Of a DNA stretch of 64,000 bases, positions 8,091 through 17,131 are shown piece after piece; the stretch's first letter is position 1, and each line of letters starts with the position of its first letter. Below the pieces are notes generated by a model, which did not search any database, was not told the origin of the DNA, and saw only the letters and a program-made list of their open reading frames with translations. The translations under genes and the position numbers were made by a program. The DNA is from Variovorax sp. V93 (GTDB lineage Bacteria; Pseudomonadota; Gammaproteobacteria; Burkholderiales; Burkholderiaceae_C). The stretch lies in assembly GCF_041154485.1 (NCBI RefSeq), contig NZ_AP028669.1:5249001-5313000 (forward strand). Reading direction: 5' to 3'.

Positions 8091-9883
8091 GCCGGCGCTC
8101 CCCGGACCTCGCTCTGGCCCTGCGGCTCGGGCTCCCCGGGCCCGGCTTCCGGCGGTGCGTTCTGTGGTATGAAATCCTCCGCCGCACCCGGCTCTCCATA
8201 GGCATAGGCCCACCGGTAGACCACCGGCAGCCGCGGCCCCCAGTTGCCGTGGCCCGGCGGCGTGGCGGGCGTCTGCCATTCGAGCGAGGCGGCGCGCCAT
8301 GGATTGGCGTCGGCCCGCTGCCCGCGCCAGGCGCTCCAGGCGAGATTGGCGATGAACAGCAGCTGCGCCACGCCGACGATCAGCGCGACCACGGTGATGA
8401 ACGTGTTCAGGCTGAATGCCGAGGGCGGGATGAACGCGTAGCCGTCGAAGTTGTAGTAGCGCCGCGGCATGCCCAGCACGCCCAGGTAGTGCATCGGAAA
8501 ATAGATCAGGTAGGTGCCGAGGAAGGTGATCCAGAAATGCAGCCGGCCGAGCCGGTCGTCGAGCATGCGGCCCGTGACCTTGGGGAACCAGTGGTAGATG
8601 CCGCCGAACACCACCAGCAGCGGCGCCACGCCCATCACCATGTGGAAGTGCGCCACCACGAAATAGGTGCCCGACAGCGGAATGTCCACGCTCACGTTGC
8701 CGAGGAACAGGCCCGTGAGCCCGCCGATCAGGAAGGTGCACAGGAAGGCCAGCGCGAACAGCATCGGCACCGTCAGGTGGATGTCGCCGCGCCACAGCGT
8801 CAGGATCCAGTTGTAGACCTTGATCGCGGTGGGCACCGCGATGATCAGCGTGGTGGTCGCGAAGAAGAAGCCGAAGTACGGGTTCATGCCGCTCACGAAC
8901 ATGTGGTGCGCCCACACCACCACGCTGAGCGCGCCGATGGCGACGATGGCCCACACCATCATGCGGTAGCCGAAGATGCACTTGCGCGCGTGCACGCTGA
9001 TCAGGTCGGACACGATGCCGAAGGCCGGCAGCGCCACGATGTAGACCTCCGGATGGCCGAAGAACCAGAACAGGTGCTGGAACAGCAGCGGGCTGCCGCC
9101 CTTGTAGCCCGTCACCTGGCCCATCGACACCAGCGCCGGCATGAAGAAGCTGGTGCCCAGCGTGCGGTCGAGCAGCAGCATCACGCCGCTGACGAACAGC
9201 GCCGGGAAGCCGAGCAGCGCGAGGATGGTGGCCACGAAGATGCCCCACACCGTGAGCGGCATGCGCAGCAGCGTCATGCCTTCGCAGCGTGCCTGCAGCA
9301 CGGTGGTCACGTAGTTGAGGCCGCCCATCGTGGTCGCCACGATGAAGATGAGCAGCGACACCAGCATCAGCACGATGCCGCCCGCATGGCCCGGCGTGCC
9401 GGGCAGGATCGACTGCGGCGGGTACAGCGTCCAGCCCGCGCCGGTCGGTCCGCCCGCGACGAAGAAGCTCGCCATCAGGACCACCACCGACAGCAGGTAG
9501 ACCCAGAAGCTCAGCATGTTGAGGTAGGGGAACACCATGTCCCGCGCCCCCACCATCAGCGGAATCAGGTAGTTGCCGAAGCCGCCGAGGAACAGCGCCG
9601 TGAGCAGGTAGATCACCATGATCATCCCGTGCATGGTCACGAACTGGTAGTAGCGCTCGGCGTTGATGAACTCGAACTGGCCCGGAAAGCCCAGCTGCAG
9701 CCGCATCAGGTTGGACAGCACCACGCCCACCACGCCCACCGCGATGGCGGTGCAGGCGTACTGGACGGCGATCACCTTGTGGTCCTGGCTCCAGACGTAG
9801 CGGGTCAGGAAACTCTGCGGCGCGGGGTGCCCGGCGTCGTCGGCGTGGGACATGGCATGCCCCGTGGGCGAAGAAGAGTTCAT
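8087..9883 (-). CDS. ctaD: Cytochrome c oxidase subunit I (A-type haem-copper oxidase)
   Basis: The 598-residue catalytic subunit has 12 or more membrane helices, haem a / a3-CuB centres and proton pumping. The diagnostic A1 motif WFFGHPEVYI with its Tyr and Glu is present, as are the CuB histidine pair region (WAHHMFVSGM) and the haem-ligand region HFHMVMG. The start at 9883 overlaps the stop of the subunit II gene (ATGA at 9880-9883), showing co-translation. Length is slightly above the ~540 usual for aa3 enzymes because of a C-terminal extension (ending in a Pro/Glu-rich tail), as often seen in the caa3-like branch. It terminates respiration by reducing oxygen with electrons from cytochrome c. 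Confidence 0.97.
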   Translation of the reverse strand: MNSSSPTGHAMSHADDAGHPAPQSFLTRYVWSQDHKVIAVQYACTAIAVGVVGVVLSNLMRLQLGFPGQFEFINAERYYQFVTMHGMIMVIYLLTALFLGGFGNYLIPLMVGARDMVFPYLNMLSFWVYLLSVVVLMASFFVAGGPTGAGWTLYPPQSILPGTPGHAGGIVLMLVSLLIFIVATTMGGLNYVTTVLQARCEGMTLLRMPLTVWGIFVATILALLGFPALFVSGVMLLLDRTLGTSFFMPALVSMGQVTGYKGGSPLLFQHLFWFFGHPEVYIVALPAFGIVSDLISVHARKCIFGYRMMVWAIVAIGALSVVVWAHHMFVSGMNPYFGFFFATTTLIIAVPTAIKVYNWILTLWRGDIHLTVPMLFALAFLCTFLIGGLTGLFLGNVSVDIPLSGTYFVVAHFHMVMGVAPLLVVFGGIYHWFPKVTGRMLDDRLGRLHFWITFLGTYLIYFPMHYLGVLGMPRRYYNFDGYAFIPPSAFSLNTFITVVALIVGVAQLLFIANLAWSAWRGQRADANPWRAASLEWQTPATPPGHGNWGPRLPVVYRWAYAYGEPGAAEDFIPQNAPPEAGPGEPEPQGQSEVRGAPA

Positions 9884-11037
9884 CGCGGGGCCTTCTGTTC
9901 GGCGGCAGCCTGCGCCGGCGGACTGCCCAGACTCTGGATGTAGGCCACCAGCGCGGCCAGTTCTTCATCGGTCATTTCGATCTTGGGCATGACCGGCGGG
10001 AAGCCCTTCACGTGGCGGGCCTGCGGGTCGCGGATGAAGCTGCGCAGATAGGCTTCGTCGACCAGCGCGGTGGAGCCGTCCGCCATGGTTTCGGTCTTGC
10101 CGTGCAGGCCCTTCCAGGTCGGCCCCACGCGCGGGCTGCCGTCGACCGTGTGGCAGGCCACGCAGCCCTTGGCGTCCGCCAGCGCGCGGCCCTGTTCGAC
10201 GCGCGTGCCGCCGGCCGCCGCGGCACCGGCCGGGGGCTCGGGCGCCTTGGCCTGCGACCTGGCGAAGGTCGGCAGCGCCGCGTGCCAGGCCTTGTAACTC
10301 GCCGGATCTTCCACCACCACGTAGCCGCGCATGTTGGGATGGCCCACGCCGCACAGCTGCGCGCACAGCGCTTCGTAGCGGCCCGCGACGGTCGGCGTGA
10401 ACCAGAAGCGGCTGACCTGTCCCGGCACCATGTTCATCCGGGCGCGGAAGTTCGGCACGAAGAAGTCGTGCAGCACATCGTTCGAACGCATCAGCACCAG
10501 CACCGGCTTGCCGAGCGGCAGGTGCACCTCGTTGCCGGCGATCAGGAGATCGTCCTGCCCGGCCCGGTCGGCGGGGTCGACCCCGAACGGATTGGTGGCG
10601 CTGACAAAGCGCGCATCGGTCGCGCCGAGCTTGCCGTCCTCTCCCGGGAAGCGGAAGCGCCACTGCCATTGCTGGCCCAGCACCTCCAGCACGAGGGAGT
10701 CGTGGGGTTCCCTGACATAGTTCGCGTACACCACGAGGCCGGGCGCCAGCAGCGCCATGATGCCGACGGTGGTGCCGCCGATCAGCCAGCGCTCGAGCTT
10801 CCTGTTCTCGGGCTCATGCGCCGCACGGTGTCCCTCGCGGTGGCGAAAGCGCACCAGCATGTAGGCGATGAACACGTTGATGGCGATGAAGAAGATCCCC
10901 GTGATCACCAGCGTGATGGTCAGGGTGTCGTCCATCAGCTGCCAGTTCGAAGCAAGGGGCGTCGTCCACCACGGATTGAAGACGTGGAACAGCACCGAGG
11001 CGAGCACGACGAGCAGCAGGGCGACGGCCATGATCAT
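9880..11037 (-). CDS. ctaC: Cytochrome c oxidase subunit II fused to cytochrome c (caa3 type)
   Basis: A 385-residue protein. Two N-terminal membrane helices (about residues 2-15 and 40-62) are followed by the periplasmic cupredoxin domain with the CuA ligands (HDFFVPNF, then CAQLCGVGHPNM). A C-terminal class I cytochrome c domain follows, with haem motif CVACH and a probable Met ligand in PPVMPKIEM. The fusion defines a caa3-type oxidase, in which the tethered cytochrome feeds CuA. The GAGGGAGCG ribosome site before the ATG at 11037 supports the start. It heads the five-gene oxidase unit and lies 44 bases after the small membrane protein gene upstream. No assembly factors (CtaG, SURF1, haem A synthase) are seen nearby. 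Confidence 0.96.
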   Translation of the reverse strand: MIMAVALLLVVLASVLFHVFNPWWTTPLASNWQLMDDTLTITLVITGIFFIAINVFIAYMLVRFRHREGHRAAHEPENRKLERWLIGGTTVGIMALLAPGLVVYANYVREPHDSLVLEVLGQQWQWRFRFPGEDGKLGATDARFVSATNPFGVDPADRAGQDDLLIAGNEVHLPLGKPVLVLMRSNDVLHDFFVPNFRARMNMVPGQVSRFWFTPTVAGRYEALCAQLCGVGHPNMRGYVVVEDPASYKAWHAALPTFARSQAKAPEPPAGAAAAGGTRVEQGRALADAKGCVACHTVDGSPRVGPTWKGLHGKTETMADGSTALVDEAYLRSFIRDPQARHVKGFPPVMPKIEMTDEELAALVAYIQSLGSPPAQAAAEQKAPR

Positions 11038-11081
11038 GTGCGCTCCCTCGGCTCGGCATGGGTTCGGGGCTCATGCGCGCT

Positions 11082-11597
11082 TCAGAGAAACGCCGGGACT
11101 TGCGGCTCTTCGCCCTCGAACCGGGCTTCGGGATGCGCGGAGCGCAGCAGCGCCTCGATGTCCCGCACGCGCGAGCGCGGCAAGTCCACCATCAGCAGGA
11201 TCTGTCCCCGCGCGATGGCGCCCTCGAAACGCTGCAGCCTGGGGCTCGGGATGGAAATGCCGATCATGCTGGCCGACCAGGCGCCGACCACGCCCCCCAC
11301 GATGGCCACCAGCACAGCCACCTCCCATTCGGGGCCGTCGCCGGTGATCGGGAACAGCAGCGCGGCCGCGAGGCCGACCAAGATGCCGCAGGCACTGCCG
11401 ACCACCCACCCGGTCTTGGCTGCGTGGACGAGGTCCGAGGTTTGCCACACGTTGGCCGCATGGAGCCCGGCCATGTCCATGCCTTCCGGTCCGGCGAAAT
11501 GAATGTGCGCAACGTCGACGCGTGCCCACACCAGATCGTCCATCGCCTGCCTGGCGCTCGCCAGGTCCGGCATCAGCCAGTAGATGCGCCTCTTCAT
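11082..11597 (-). CDS. Membrane protein with a glycine-rich hydrophobic hairpin (DUF1269-like), upstream of the oxidase operon
   Basis: The protein is 171 residues when started at ATG 11597, which has a GGGGGCG ribosome site; an in-frame start 30 bases upstream lacks one. It begins with a short soluble segment (MKRRIYWLMPDLASARQAMD), has two hydrophobic stretches (about 62-84 and 92-115) rich in Gly/Ala, and ends in a soluble tail ending VPAFL. The layout (soluble part, glycine-zipper hairpin, soluble part) resembles DUF1269/general-stress membrane proteins, but I cannot name a function. It is transcribed in the same direction as ctaC and sits 44 bases before it, so it may be part of the oxidase transcript. 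Confidence 0.75.
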   Translation of the reverse strand: MKRRIYWLMPDLASARQAMDDLVWARVDVAHIHFAGPEGMDMAGLHAANVWQTSDLVHAAKTGWVVGSACGILVGLAAALLFPITGDGPEWEVAVLVAIVGGVVGAWSASMIGISIPSPRLQRFEGAIARGQILLMVDLPRSRVRDIEALLRSAHPEARFEGEEPQVPAFL

Positions 11598-11793
11598 AGC
11601 GCCCCCTTTCGTCTTGCGACGAGTCAAGGAACCATGAATGACTTATATGCCCAAGGAAGGCCGCCATCAAGTGGCCGCCGCATTTCACGCGGCAGCGGCA
11701 TGGGGGTTATTGCCAAGCCATCTTTTTTTGACCGATTGGATAATTTAGCTCATCATTCCGGCCCTGTTGCCCGCCATCACAAGGTACGCCACG

Positions 11794-12615
11794 ATGAACC
11801 CGCACCCCCTGCGCAGCCGCTTCTGGTCCGACCTGACCAGCGAAGAGTTCTCCCGCCTCGACCGCGAACGGCTCATTGCCGTGCTGCCGGTGGGCGCGAC
11901 CGAGCAGCACGGCCCCCACCTGCCGATGTCGACCGACACCGCCACCATCGACGGCATGGTGCAGGCCGCGCTGCCGCACCTGCCGGACGAGCTGCCGGTG
12001 CTCTTCCTGCCCACGGTCGCCTACGGCAAGAGCAACGAGCATTCGCGCTATCCGGGCACGCTGACCGTCTCGGCCACCACGCTGATCTCGCTGTGGAAGG
12101 ACATCGGCGCCTGCGTGGCCAAGGCCGGTGTGCGCAAGCTGGTGCTCTACAACAGCCACGGCGGCCAGATGAGCGTGATGGACATCGTGGCGCGCGACCT
12201 GCGCGAGGAACACGGCATGATGGTCGTGGCCGCCAACTGGTATACGCTGGGCCTGCCCGAAGGGCTCTTCACCGCGCACGAAGGCCGGCACGGCATCCAT
12301 GCCGGCGACCTCGAAAGCTCGGTGATGCTGCACCTTGCGCCGGACGACGTGCGTCCCGACCAGTTCCGCAACTTCCGCTCGATGACCGAAGACCTCGCCG
12401 CCGAGAACAAATTCCTCTCGATCACGCCCAGCGGCAAGCTCGGCTGGCAGATGCACGACATCAATCCCGCGGGCGCGGCCGGCGATGCCACGCGCGCCAC
12501 CGCCGAAAAGGGCGCCGCGGTGCTCGACCACGTGGGGCGGCGCTTCGTTGAACTGCTGCAGGAGGTGGACCGCTTCCCGCTGTCGCGCCTCGCCAATGTT
12601 CCCGCCTGGCGCTAG
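11794..12615 (+). CDS. Creatininase-family amidohydrolase
   Basis: The 273-residue protein has the metal-binding pattern of the creatininase superfamily: Glu37/His39 in GATEQHGPHLP, Asp48, His122 in NSHGGQ, and Glu174 in HAGDLESS. True creatininase has a Glu two residues after the second His; here that place is Gly, and the HAG..E motif looks more like the wider family (formamide hydrolases such as ArfB, or MftE peptidase). Cyclic-amide or formamide hydrolysis is therefore likely, but creatinine itself is doubtful. ATG 11794 was chosen over an upstream TTG because AAGG lies at the right distance. It starts a plus-strand cluster, 13 bases before an ABC ATPase gene, so the transported compound is plausibly related to its substrate. 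Confidence 0.88.
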   Translation: MNPHPLRSRFWSDLTSEEFSRLDRERLIAVLPVGATEQHGPHLPMSTDTATIDGMVQAALPHLPDELPVLFLPTVAYGKSNEHSRYPGTLTVSATTLISLWKDIGACVAKAGVRKLVLYNSHGGQMSVMDIVARDLREEHGMMVVAANWYTLGLPEGLFTAHEGRHGIHAGDLESSVMLHLAPDDVRPDQFRNFRSMTEDLAAENKFLSITPSGKLGWQMHDINPAGAAGDATRATAEKGAAVLDHVGRRFVELLQEVDRFPLSRLANVPAWR

Positions 12616-12628
12616 GCTCGCACCCACC

Positions 12629-13438
12629 ATGGAAAGCCTCGCACCCTCTTCCCCGCCTTCCCCGCCGCTGGTCAGCCTGCGCCGCGTCAGCAAGCGCTTT
12701 GCCAACGGCACGCTCGCGCTGCAGGGCATGACCCTCGACATCGGCGAGCACGACTTCATCAGCTTTCTCGGCCCCTCGGGCTGCGGCAAGAGCACCGCGC
12801 TGCGGCTGATCGCCGGCTTGACCCGGCTCAGTTCGGGCGAAATGCACTGGTCCGGCGCCAACAGCGGCAAGACGCAGAGCGACCGCGACCTGGGCTTCGT
12901 GTTCCAGGAGCCCACGCTCATGCCCTGGGCCAAGGTGTTCGACAACGTCTGGCTGCCGCTCAAGCTCGCCGGCCAGAGCCGTGATGCGGCGGCGCCGGTG
13001 GTGCAGCAGGCGCTCGAGATGGTCGGCCTCTCGCGCTTTGCGGGCGTGTACCCGCGCGAGCTGTCGGGCGGCATGAAGATGCGCGTGTCGATCGCGCGCG
13101 CGCTGGTCACGCATCCGCGCCTGCTGCTGATGGACGAGCCCTTTGCCGCACTCGACGAGATGACGCGCATCAAGCTCAACAACGACCTGCTCGCGATCTG
13201 GCGCGAGCACCGCTTCTCAGTGGTGTTCGTCACGCACAGCGTCTACGAGTCGGTGTACCTCTCGAACCGCATCGTGGTGATGGCCGCGCGCCCGGGCCGC
13301 GTGATCGACGAGATCCGCATCGACGAGCCCTATCCGCGTGGCGAAGACTTCCGCACCTCGAGCCGCTACAACGCGCACTGCACCGCGGTGTCGCAATCCC
13401 TGCATGGAGCCCTGCATGGCGTCGACATCGATCACTGA
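12629..13438 (+). CDS. ABC transporter ATP-binding protein (SsuB/TauB/ThiZ-like)
   Basis: The 269-residue nucleotide-binding subunit has Walker A GPSGCGKST at 48-56, the Q-loop in VFQEPTLMPW, signature LSGGM at 145-149, and Walker B LLLMDEP at 165-171. The FQEPTLMPW segment is typical of the nitrate/sulfonate/taurine/thiamine-precursor importer branch. It overlaps the permease gene by 23 bases, so the pair is co-translated. With the permease and the NMT1-type binding protein further down, it makes a complete importer. Confidence 0.95.
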   Translation: MESLAPSSPPSPPLVSLRRVSKRFANGTLALQGMTLDIGEHDFISFLGPSGCGKSTALRLIAGLTRLSSGEMHWSGANSGKTQSDRDLGFVFQEPTLMPWAKVFDNVWLPLKLAGQSRDAAAPVVQQALEMVGLSRFAGVYPRELSGGMKMRVSIARALVTHPRLLLMDEPFAALDEMTRIKLNNDLLAIWREHRFSVVFVTHSVYESVYLSNRIVVMAARPGRVIDEIRIDEPYPRGEDFRTSSRYNAHCTAVSQSLHGALHGVDIDH

Positions 13439-14297
13439 GCCCGTCGCGCTCGCCGACGCGGACACGGCGCCTTCCGAGGCCGCGCTGCGCGCGCACGAAG
13501 ACAGGCTGCGCCGGCGCGAATCGATGCTGCGCATCGCGGTGCCCGCGGGCATCGTCATCGCACTGCTGCTGGCCTGGGAATGGATGGTGCGCGCCAACAA
13601 CATCCCGCACTACATCCTGCCCGCGCCCTCGCTCATCCTGAAGACACTGTTCGACAACTGGGCCTCGCTCTCGAGCGCGCTGTGGTTCACCGTGAAGCTC
13701 ACGCTGCTCGCGCTCGGCGCGGCCATCGTGGGCGGCGTGCTGCTGGCGATTGCCTTCGCGCTCTTCAAGTGGGTGGAGATCGGCCTGTTCCCGATCGCGG
13801 TGATCCTGCAGGTGACGCCGATCATCGCGATCGCGCCGCTGATCCTGATCTACGTGTCGAGCACCACCGCGGCGCTCCTGCTGTGCGCCTGGATCGTGGC
13901 CTTCTTCCCGATCCTGTCGAACACCGTCATCGGCCTGAAAAGCGCCGACAGCAACCTGCGCGACCTGTTCCAGCTCTACAAGGCCTCGCCGTGGCAGACC
14001 TTCCGCCATCTGCTCGCGCCCAGTGCGCTGCCGTACTTCATGGCGGGCCTGAAGATCGCGGGTGGGCTGAGCCTGATCGGCGCCGTGGTGGCCGAGTTCA
14101 CGGCCGGCACGGCGGGCAAGGAGACGGGGCTGGCCTCGCGCATCCTCGAATCGAGCTTCCGCACCGAGATCCCGATGATGTTCGCGGCACTGCTCTTGGT
14201 GTCGTTGCTGGGCATCGTGATCTTCATCGTGTTCGCGGCACTGTCGCGCCTCGTGCTCGGCCATTGGCACGAAAGCGAAATGCGCCGTGAACGCTAG
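13416..14297 (+). CDS. ABC transporter permease (SsuC/ThiX-like)
   Basis: The 293-residue inner-membrane subunit has about six helices after a charged N-terminal region of about 35 residues. Typical motifs are LPAPSLILKTLFDNW after the first helix, and the coupling loop around SNLRDLFQLYKASPWQTF. The start at 13416 (MASTSITEP) lies inside the ATPase gene; an ATG 12 bases earlier is an alternative. Its 3' end overlaps the next gene by 11 bases. It belongs to the importer with the ATPase at 12629 and the binding protein at 16065. Confidence 0.94.
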   Translation: MASTSITEPVALADADTAPSEAALRAHEDRLRRRESMLRIAVPAGIVIALLLAWEWMVRANNIPHYILPAPSLILKTLFDNWASLSSALWFTVKLTLLALGAAIVGGVLLAIAFALFKWVEIGLFPIAVILQVTPIIAIAPLILIYVSSTTAALLLCAWIVAFFPILSNTVIGLKSADSNLRDLFQLYKASPWQTFRHLLAPSALPYFMAGLKIAGGLSLIGAVVAEFTAGTAGKETGLASRILESSFRTEIPMMFAALLLVSLLGIVIFIVFAALSRLVLGHWHESEMRRER

Positions 14298-15666
14298 GAC
14301 CATCGTGCCTGCCGTCGATTGGGAGGCCGTGCGCGCCGACCTGCGCGGGCTCAACCTCGTCACCGCGCCGGCCCAGCGCAAGCAGCTGTCGAAGGACTTC
14401 TACTGGTACAGCCCCATCCTCAGCGCGCAGCTCGCGGGCTGCGTGGCCGACCTCGTGGTCAAGGTCAGCACCGAGGACGACGTGCGCCAGGCCGCGGCCG
14501 TGGCTGCGAAGTGGAAGCTGCCGCTCACCGTGCGCGCCGGCGGCACCGGCAACTACGGCCAGTGCGTGCCGCTCGAGGGCGGCGTCGTGCTCGACGTGAC
14601 GCAGATGTGCCGCGTGCTCGACATCCAGGAGGGCCGCATGCGCGTGGAGGCAGGGGCGCGCATGCACGACATCGACCTTGCGGCGCGCGAGACCGGCCAG
14701 GCGCTGCGCATGTGGCCCTCGACCTGGCACGTGGCCACGATCGGCGGCTTCATCGCGGGCGGCTTCGGCGGCATCGGCTCATTCCGCCACGGCATCCTGC
14801 GCGACCCCGGCAACCTGCTGCGCGCGCGCGTGATGACGGTGGAGCGCGAGCCGCGCATCATCGAACTGCATGGCGACGAGATCCAGCAGGTGCACCATGC
14901 CTACGGCACCAACGGCGTGATCCTCGACGTGGAAGTGGCGCTGAGCCCGGCCGTCGAGTGGGTGCACTGCACGGTGCTGTTCGACACCTACCGCGGCGCA
15001 CTGGACTTCGGCATCGCCGCGCAGGCGCCGACGCTCGACATCTTCCTGCTCTCGACGGTCGAGGCGCGCTTCTCGCCCTACTACACGGCCATGCGCGATC
15101 GCTTTCCTGCCGACCGGCATGCGGTGTTCGCGATGGTCTCGCCCGAGTCGATGGCCGATTTCCGCGCGCTGGCCGCTGCGCATCGCGGCACCATCTCCGT
15201 CGCCGGTACCGAGCCCGATCTGCTCGCCGAGGGCCTGCCGCCCGCCTATGAATGCGCGTTCAACCACACGACGCTGCAGGCGCTGAAAGCGGATCGCAGC
15301 TGGACCTACCTGCAGGTGGCCTACGCCCAACCCTTCGACCCGGCCGTGGTCGAACGGCATCTGCAAATCTTCGGCGACGACGTGCTGCAGCACCAGGACT
15401 TCGCGCGCGCCGGCGGCGAATGCGGCACCTTCGGCATCCTGCTCGTGCGCTGGAAGGGCGAGGCTCACCAGTACGAAGTGATCCGCGAGATCGAGTCGCA
15501 GGGCGGCTGCAAGATCTTCAACCCGCACGTGGTCACCATCGAGGACGGCGGCATGAAGACCATCGACACGCAGCAGATCGAGTTCAAGAAGCGCAGCGAT
15601 CCGATGGGCTTGATGAACCCCGGCAAGACGCGCGGCTGGACTTCCGATATGGCTGTCGAGCGTTGA
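14287..15666 (+). CDS. FAD-linked oxidoreductase (PCMH/FAD_binding_4 family)
   Basis: A 459-residue flavoprotein starting at GTG 14287 inside the permease gene (11-base overlap). The FAD-pyrophosphate-binding segment of the vanillyl-alcohol-oxidase/lactate-dehydrogenase fold is clear at about residues 83-99 (RAGGTGNYGQCVPLEGG). A second FAD-contacting segment, TIGGFIAGGFGGIGSF, lies near residue 148. No signal peptide is evident, so it should be cytosolic. Substrates in this family are alcohols or hydroxy acids, sometimes cyclic amines. The tight coupling to the importer suggests it oxidises the imported compound (inference). A 398-base repeat-bearing gap follows before the binding protein gene. 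Confidence 0.88.
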   Translation: MNARTIVPAVDWEAVRADLRGLNLVTAPAQRKQLSKDFYWYSPILSAQLAGCVADLVVKVSTEDDVRQAAAVAAKWKLPLTVRAGGTGNYGQCVPLEGGVVLDVTQMCRVLDIQEGRMRVEAGARMHDIDLAARETGQALRMWPSTWHVATIGGFIAGGFGGIGSFRHGILRDPGNLLRARVMTVEREPRIIELHGDEIQQVHHAYGTNGVILDVEVALSPAVEWVHCTVLFDTYRGALDFGIAAQAPTLDIFLLSTVEARFSPYYTAMRDRFPADRHAVFAMVSPESMADFRALAAAHRGTISVAGTEPDLLAEGLPPAYECAFNHTTLQALKADRSWTYLQVAYAQPFDPAVVERHLQIFGDDVLQHQDFARAGGECGTFGILLVRWKGEAHQYEVIREIESQGGCKIFNPHVVTIEDGGMKTIDTQQIEFKKRSDPMGLMNPGKTRGWTSDMAVER

Positions 15667-15716
15667 AATGAAGCGTCGCTTGGTCGTCTGTCGCGTTGGT
15701 GGTTTCGAGCGCTGCT

Positions 15717-15983
15717 GTTCGGGGCGCGCTCCCGCCGACGGGGTACCTTGCTCCGCGAATGTCCCCCGGCCTTCGGCCTCCTCCTTTATTTCGCTGCGCA
15801 AGGCACCCCATCGACGGGAGCGTTATCAGCAACGGTCGTTGATCGCGGTTCACCGACAGCGTGCCCAGGTGCACAGGGCGTCGGGTGCTTCCCGCAGCGA
15901 AATAAAGGAGGAGGGGCGCAGCCCCGGGGGACATTCGCGGAGGGAAGTACCCGGCGGCCTGTGCACGCGCCCCGAACTGCACC
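15717..15983. repeat. Large imperfect inverted repeat (two ~98-bp arms) inside the catabolic cluster
   Basis: The 398-base gap between the FAD oxidoreductase and the binding protein holds two inverted copies of one sequence. The left arm is about 15717-15815 and the right arm about 15883-15983, with a 67-base centre. Shared blocks, read from the left arm and from the reverse complement of the right, are TTCGGGGCGCG, CTCCGCGAATGTCCCCCGG, and CTCCTCCTTTATTTCGCTGCG. Each arm has its own small hairpin in the middle (CCGGCCTTCGGCC on the left), which differs between arms. The open frames crossing it are by-products of the repeat, with no ribosome site. The remaining 3' part (15984-16064) leads to the binding protein gene and contains AGGAG before its ATG. 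Confidence 0.85.
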
Positions 15984-16064
15984 GAACTTGCAGCCTCGTC
16001 CATCGAACGATGGCCAAGCTGACATGAGAATATCCCGTCGAATTCACACCAGGAGTCCACTGCC

Positions 16065-17093
16065 ATGCGCGTTCCCGCTCTGACAATCCGTCCGCTTGCT
16101 CTAGCCCTCGCCCTCTCGGCCGCCGCCTTCGCCGCACAGGCGCAGGAAAAAGTGGTGTTCGCCACCAACTGGAAGGCGCAGGCCGGCCACGGCGGCTTCT
16201 ACCAGGCGCTGGTGGACGGCACCTACAAGAAGTACGGCCTCGACGTCGACATCCAGCAGGGCGGACCGATGGTCAACAACCGGCCGATGCTGCCGGCCGG
16301 CAAGGTCGACTTCCTGATGACAGGCAACCTGCTGCAGTCCTTCGACAACGTCAAGAACGGCGTGCCCACGGTGGTGGTCGCGGCCTTCTTCCAGAAGGAT
16401 CCGCAGGCCATGTTCGCGCATCCGGGCCAGGGCTTCGACACCTTCAAGGACATGGCCAAGGCGCCCGTGGCCTTCATCGGCAAGGACGGCCAGTTCAGCT
16501 TCTGGCAGTGGATGAAGTCGGAGCACGGCTTCAAGGATTCGCAGCTCAAGCCCTACACCTTCAATGTCGGCCCGTTCCTCGCGGACAAGAAGTCGATCCA
16601 GCAGGGCTACGCCATTTCGGAGCCGCTTTCGATCAAGGCCCAGGCCGGCTTCGATCCCGTGGTGCAGCTCTTGGCCGACAACGGCTTCTCGACCTACTCG
16701 ACCACCATCGAGACGCGCGCCGACCTCGTCAAGACCAAGCCCGAGACGGTGCGCAAGTTCGTAGAGGCCTCGATCATCGGCTGGAACAACTACCTCTACG
16801 GCGACAACAAGGCCGCCAACGAGATGATCGCCAAGATCAACCCCGACTCGCCCGTCGCCGCGTCGCAGGGCTCGATCGAGCTCATGAAGAAGATGGGCAT
16901 CGTCGACAGCGGCGAGTCGCTCACCAAGGGCATCGGCGCGATGGACGAGGCCCGCGTGAAGGACTTCTACGACAAGATGGTGAAGGCCGGCCTCTACAAG
17001 CCCGGCGAGGTCGATCTCTCGAAGGTCGTGACCACGCAGTTCGTCAACAAGGGCGTCGGTGTCGACGTCCGCAAGAAGCTCGCTGGAAAGTAG
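16065..17093 (+). CDS. ABC transporter substrate-binding protein, NMT1/THI5-like
   Basis: The 342-residue protein has a signal peptide (residues 1-26, cleavage after AQA). The mature start VVFATNWKAQAGHGGFYQAL is the conserved opening of NMT1/ThiY/SsuA-type proteins, followed by the YGLDVDIQQGG segment. This family binds pyrimidines (thiamine precursors), riboflavin-like compounds, sulfonates or other small cyclic molecules; the ligand here cannot be told. The ribosome site AGGAG precedes the ATG at 16065. It is separated from the ATPase, permease and oxidoreductase genes by the large inverted repeat, which may set up its own expression level, as binding proteins are needed in excess. Confidence 0.93.
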   Translation: MRVPALTIRPLALALALSAAAFAAQAQEKVVFATNWKAQAGHGGFYQALVDGTYKKYGLDVDIQQGGPMVNNRPMLPAGKVDFLMTGNLLQSFDNVKNGVPTVVVAAFFQKDPQAMFAHPGQGFDTFKDMAKAPVAFIGKDGQFSFWQWMKSEHGFKDSQLKPYTFNVGPFLADKKSIQQGYAISEPLSIKAQAGFDPVVQLLADNGFSTYSTTIETRADLVKTKPETVRKFVEASIIGWNNYLYGDNKAANEMIAKINPDSPVAASQGSIELMKKMGIVDSGESLTKGIGAMDEARVKDFYDKMVKAGLYKPGEVDLSKVVTTQFVNKGVGVDVRKKLAGK

Positions 17094-17131
17094 GCGCCGA
17101 TTTTTCCCGCGGGCCGCGCGGGGCTTGCGCC

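Noticed and set aside
11628..11793. Promoter-like TTGACC...GATAAT before the creatininase-family gene
   Set aside because: The two hexamers are only a few bases apart, so they cannot be one -35/-10 pair; no alternative pair is convincing.
15668..16168. Several 80-190-codon frames in both directions in the FAD oxidoreductase-binding protein gap
   Set aside because: They run through the two arms of the inverted repeat and resemble each other only for that reason; no ribosome sites.
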